Assembly: GCA_031275255.1 (NCBI GenBank)
Contig: JAISPA010000086.1
Coordinates: 1 to 15,496, forward strand
DNA from: Acidaminococcales bacterium
GTDB taxonomy: Bacteria > Bacillota > Negativicutes > Acidaminococcales > JAISLQ01
Reading direction: 5' to 3'
DNA: 15,496 nucleotides
A program made the translations under genes and the position numbers. This document shows, piece by piece, positions 13,989-15,496 of the stretch (its first letter is position 1; each line of letters opens with the position of its first letter). The notes beneath the pieces are model-generated. The model did not search any database, was not told the DNA's origin, and saw nothing but the letters and a program-made list of their open reading frames with translations.

Positions 13989-14885
13989 CTACACTTTCTC
14001 GCGTGTGTTTTTGCCCAAAAGCCCGGAGGGTTTGAACAAGAGGATGAGTATGAGAATGGAGAAAGCTACGGCGTCGCGAAAGGTAGAGGACAAAAAACCG
14101 CTGGCCATGGCTTCCACGACGCCAAGGATCAGTCCGCCCGCCATGGCGCCCGGAATAATGCCGATGCCGCCGAGCACGGCCGCGACGAAAGCCTTTATGC
14201 CGGGCATCATGCCCATTAAAGGATCGATGGAATTGTAATATATGCCCACCAGCACGCCGGCCGCCGCAGCCAGGGCCGAGCCGAGGGCAAAGGTCCAGGA
14301 GATGACTTTGTCCACGTTTACGCCCATAAGGCGGGCCGTGTCCGTGTCGTAGGACACCGCCCGCATAGCCTTGCCGACCTTGGTGTGTTGCACGATATAA
14401 GTAAGGAAAGCCATGAGCAGGAGGGACACCGCGAAAATCAATATCTGCTGGCTGTTTATGATGATCCCGTAAAAACGGTATATTTCAGACTCGAAGATCG
14501 CGGGGAAGGTACGCGGTTGCGGCGAAACAAACAATATCAGTGTGTAGTCCAGAAAAAACGAAACGCCGATCGCCGTGATGAGAGCGGTGATCCTGGGCGC
14601 GCGACGCAAAGGGCGGTAGGCGAGGCGCTCTATGACCATCCCGGCCAAAGCGGCGGCCAGCATGGCGAAAAGAAGCGAAGGCAAAAAAGAAAGGCGCAAA
14701 ACGGCCGCGGCGAAAAACCCTGCGTAAGCCCCCAGCATGTATATATCGCCGTGCGCGAAATTGATAAGTTTCAAAATGCCGTAGACCATGGTATAGCCCA
14801 AGGCGATGAGCGCGTATATGCTGCCGAGCGATATGCCGTTGATCATCTGCTGTATAAACTGCGACAAAAAAGACGATGAATCCAA
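13989..14885 (-). CDS. livH: Branched-chain amino-acid ABC transporter permease LivH
   Basis: A 298-residue membrane permease: FIQQMINGISLGSIYALIAL, YGILKLINFAHGDIYMLGAY, the RPLRRAPRITALITAIGVS loop, the ATPase-coupling segment RAVSYDTDTARLMGVNVDKV, and VLGGIGIIPGAMAGG, ending LLFKPSGLLGK. The frame is open to 14933, but TTG 14885 is the better start: AAAGGAG lies 6 nt upstream and homology begins there, whereas the extra 16 residues (MAGAGGRPEAAGKEIA) are not membrane-like and lack family similarity. It sits between the substrate-binding protein gene and livM. Confidence 0.95.
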   Translation of the reverse strand: MDSSSFLSQFIQQMINGISLGSIYALIALGYTMVYGILKLINFAHGDIYMLGAYAGFFAAAVLRLSFLPSLLFAMLAAALAGMVIERLAYRPLRRAPRITALITAIGVSFFLDYTLILFVSPQPRTFPAIFESEIYRFYGIIINSQQILIFAVSLLLMAFLTYIVQHTKVGKAMRAVSYDTDTARLMGVNVDKVISWTFALGSALAAAAGVLVGIYYNSIDPLMGMMPGIKAFVAAVLGGIGIIPGAMAGGLILGVVEAMASGFLSSTFRDAVAFSILILILLFKPSGLLGKNTREKV

Positions 14886-14934
14886 GGCGATCTCCTTTCC
14901 TGCGGCTTCCGGGCGGCCGCCCGCGCCAGCCAAA

Positions 14935-15496
14935 TTAAAGTTTCGGGTCGACCCTTTCCTTGAAGGTCACTTTCCCGTCCTTGTTCTCGTTGATTACGGC
15001 GCCTTTGATGGGATTGTGGCTGGCGTCCAGCGTGATTACGCCTGATACTGTCCGCAGGTCTTTGGTGGCGGCTAAAGCGTCCCTGATTTTTTCGGGATTG
15101 TCGGATCCCGCCCTCTTTATGGCGTCAAGCAGCACGAAGACGGAATCATAGCCGAGTACCGCCTGCGTGTCCGGAACAATGCCGTACTCGTCTTTATATT
15201 CTTTAACGAATTTTTGCACCGCGGGGCTGGTGTCGTCCGCCGAGAAATGACCGGGGTAATAAGTATTGTTCAGCGCCCGCGCGCCGCCGATCTCAAACAA
15301 TTTCGGCGAGTCCCAGGCGTCCACGCCGACGATCGGCTGGGCAAGGTCGAGTTCGCGCGCTTGTTTGACAATCATGCCCGCTTCCTGATAATTGCCGGGA
15401 ACAAAAATAACGTCAGGCTTGGCCGCTTTTATCTTGGTGAGAGTGGCCTTGAAATCGGTGTCTTTGGCTAAATAAGCTTCCCTGGCGACTATCTTG
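14935..15496 (-). CDS. livK: Branched-chain amino-acid ABC transporter substrate-binding protein, C-terminal part
   Basis: Partial at the right edge: the minus-strand frame is open from 15496 to TAA 14937-14935, about 186 residues. It shows the C-terminal lobe of a type 1 periplasmic-binding fold (Peripla_BP_6): TDFKATLTKIKAAKPDVIFV, PIVGVDAWDSPKLFEIGG, FVKEYKDEYGIVPDTQAVLG, YDSVFVLLDAIKRAG and the closing TVSGVITLDASHNPIKGAVI. The protein binds the substrate outside the cytoplasm and delivers it to LivHM. The signal peptide is beyond the window. It precedes livH by about 50 bp, the usual order. Substrate specificity (Leu/Ile/Val or other amino acid) is not readable. Confidence 0.93.
   Translation of the reverse strand, partial: KIVAREAYLAKDTDFKATLTKIKAAKPDVIFVPGNYQEAGMIVKQARELDLAQPIVGVDAWDSPKLFEIGGARALNNTYYPGHFSADDTSPAVQKFVKEYKDEYGIVPDTQAVLGYDSVFVLLDAIKRAGSDNPEKIRDALAATKDLRTVSGVITLDASHNPIKGAVINENKDGKVTFKERVDPKL

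Overview
The window reads as a chromosomal segment of a GC-rich, low-redundancy Firmicute, most likely a member of the Negativicutes. This is an inference from a T-box-controlled trp operon, the DUF951-ychF pair, a CBS-ACT protein beside a liv operon, and SD-rich GC-biased genes. It cannot be proved without a database search. Nearly everything is transcribed from the minus strand; the exceptions are a ZIP transporter end at the left edge and a transposase remnant.

Layout: (1) 1-336 (+) is the C-terminal end of a ZIP-family metal transporter. (2) 482-4271 (-) is a compact trpF-trpC-trpB-trpA operon with overlapping genes. It is preceded by a TTGACA-N17-TATGAT promoter and a long T-box leader with a UGG (Trp) specifier. 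The leader carries one Stem I but two successive antiterminator/terminator modules. trpE, trpG and trpD are absent, so the anthranilate steps must be encoded elsewhere. (3) 4439-5431 (-) is a DUF1796-type gene with a C-terminal Rossmann-like domain, split by one in-frame amber codon. (4) 5476-6585 is a gene-poor scar region: a repeat family with a GTGTTACAAGGTACC-like core (three copies), a foldback element of about 290 bp, a perfect 27-bp inverted duplication, an unrecognised ORF fragment and a decayed IS630-type transposase. (5) 6587-8984 (-) holds an orphan eutH permease and a class II Fic AMP-transferase gene frameshifted in a T7 run. The fic upstream region has two near-identical AT-rich palindromic repeats and a third palindrome. 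(6) 9163-10474 (-) is DUF951-ychF. (7) 10523-11173 (-) is a CBS-CBS-ACT regulatory protein, and 11257-11487 (-) is a small Imm17-like membrane protein. (8) 11565-15496 (-) is a branched-chain amino-acid ABC transporter operon, livK(partial)-livH-livM-livG-livF.

How they work together: the two main systems concern amino acids. The trp genes convert phosphoribosylanthranilate to tryptophan and are switched by uncharged tRNA-Trp. The liv genes form a complete LIV-type importer, followed downstream by an ACT-domain protein that could sense an amino acid. The most interesting features are the single-sensor, double-switch T-box leader, the fic locus with its homopolymer frameshift and twin upstream palindromes, and the foldback/inverted-duplication region. 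No CRISPR array, tRNA, rRNA or obvious novel multi-gene defence system was found.
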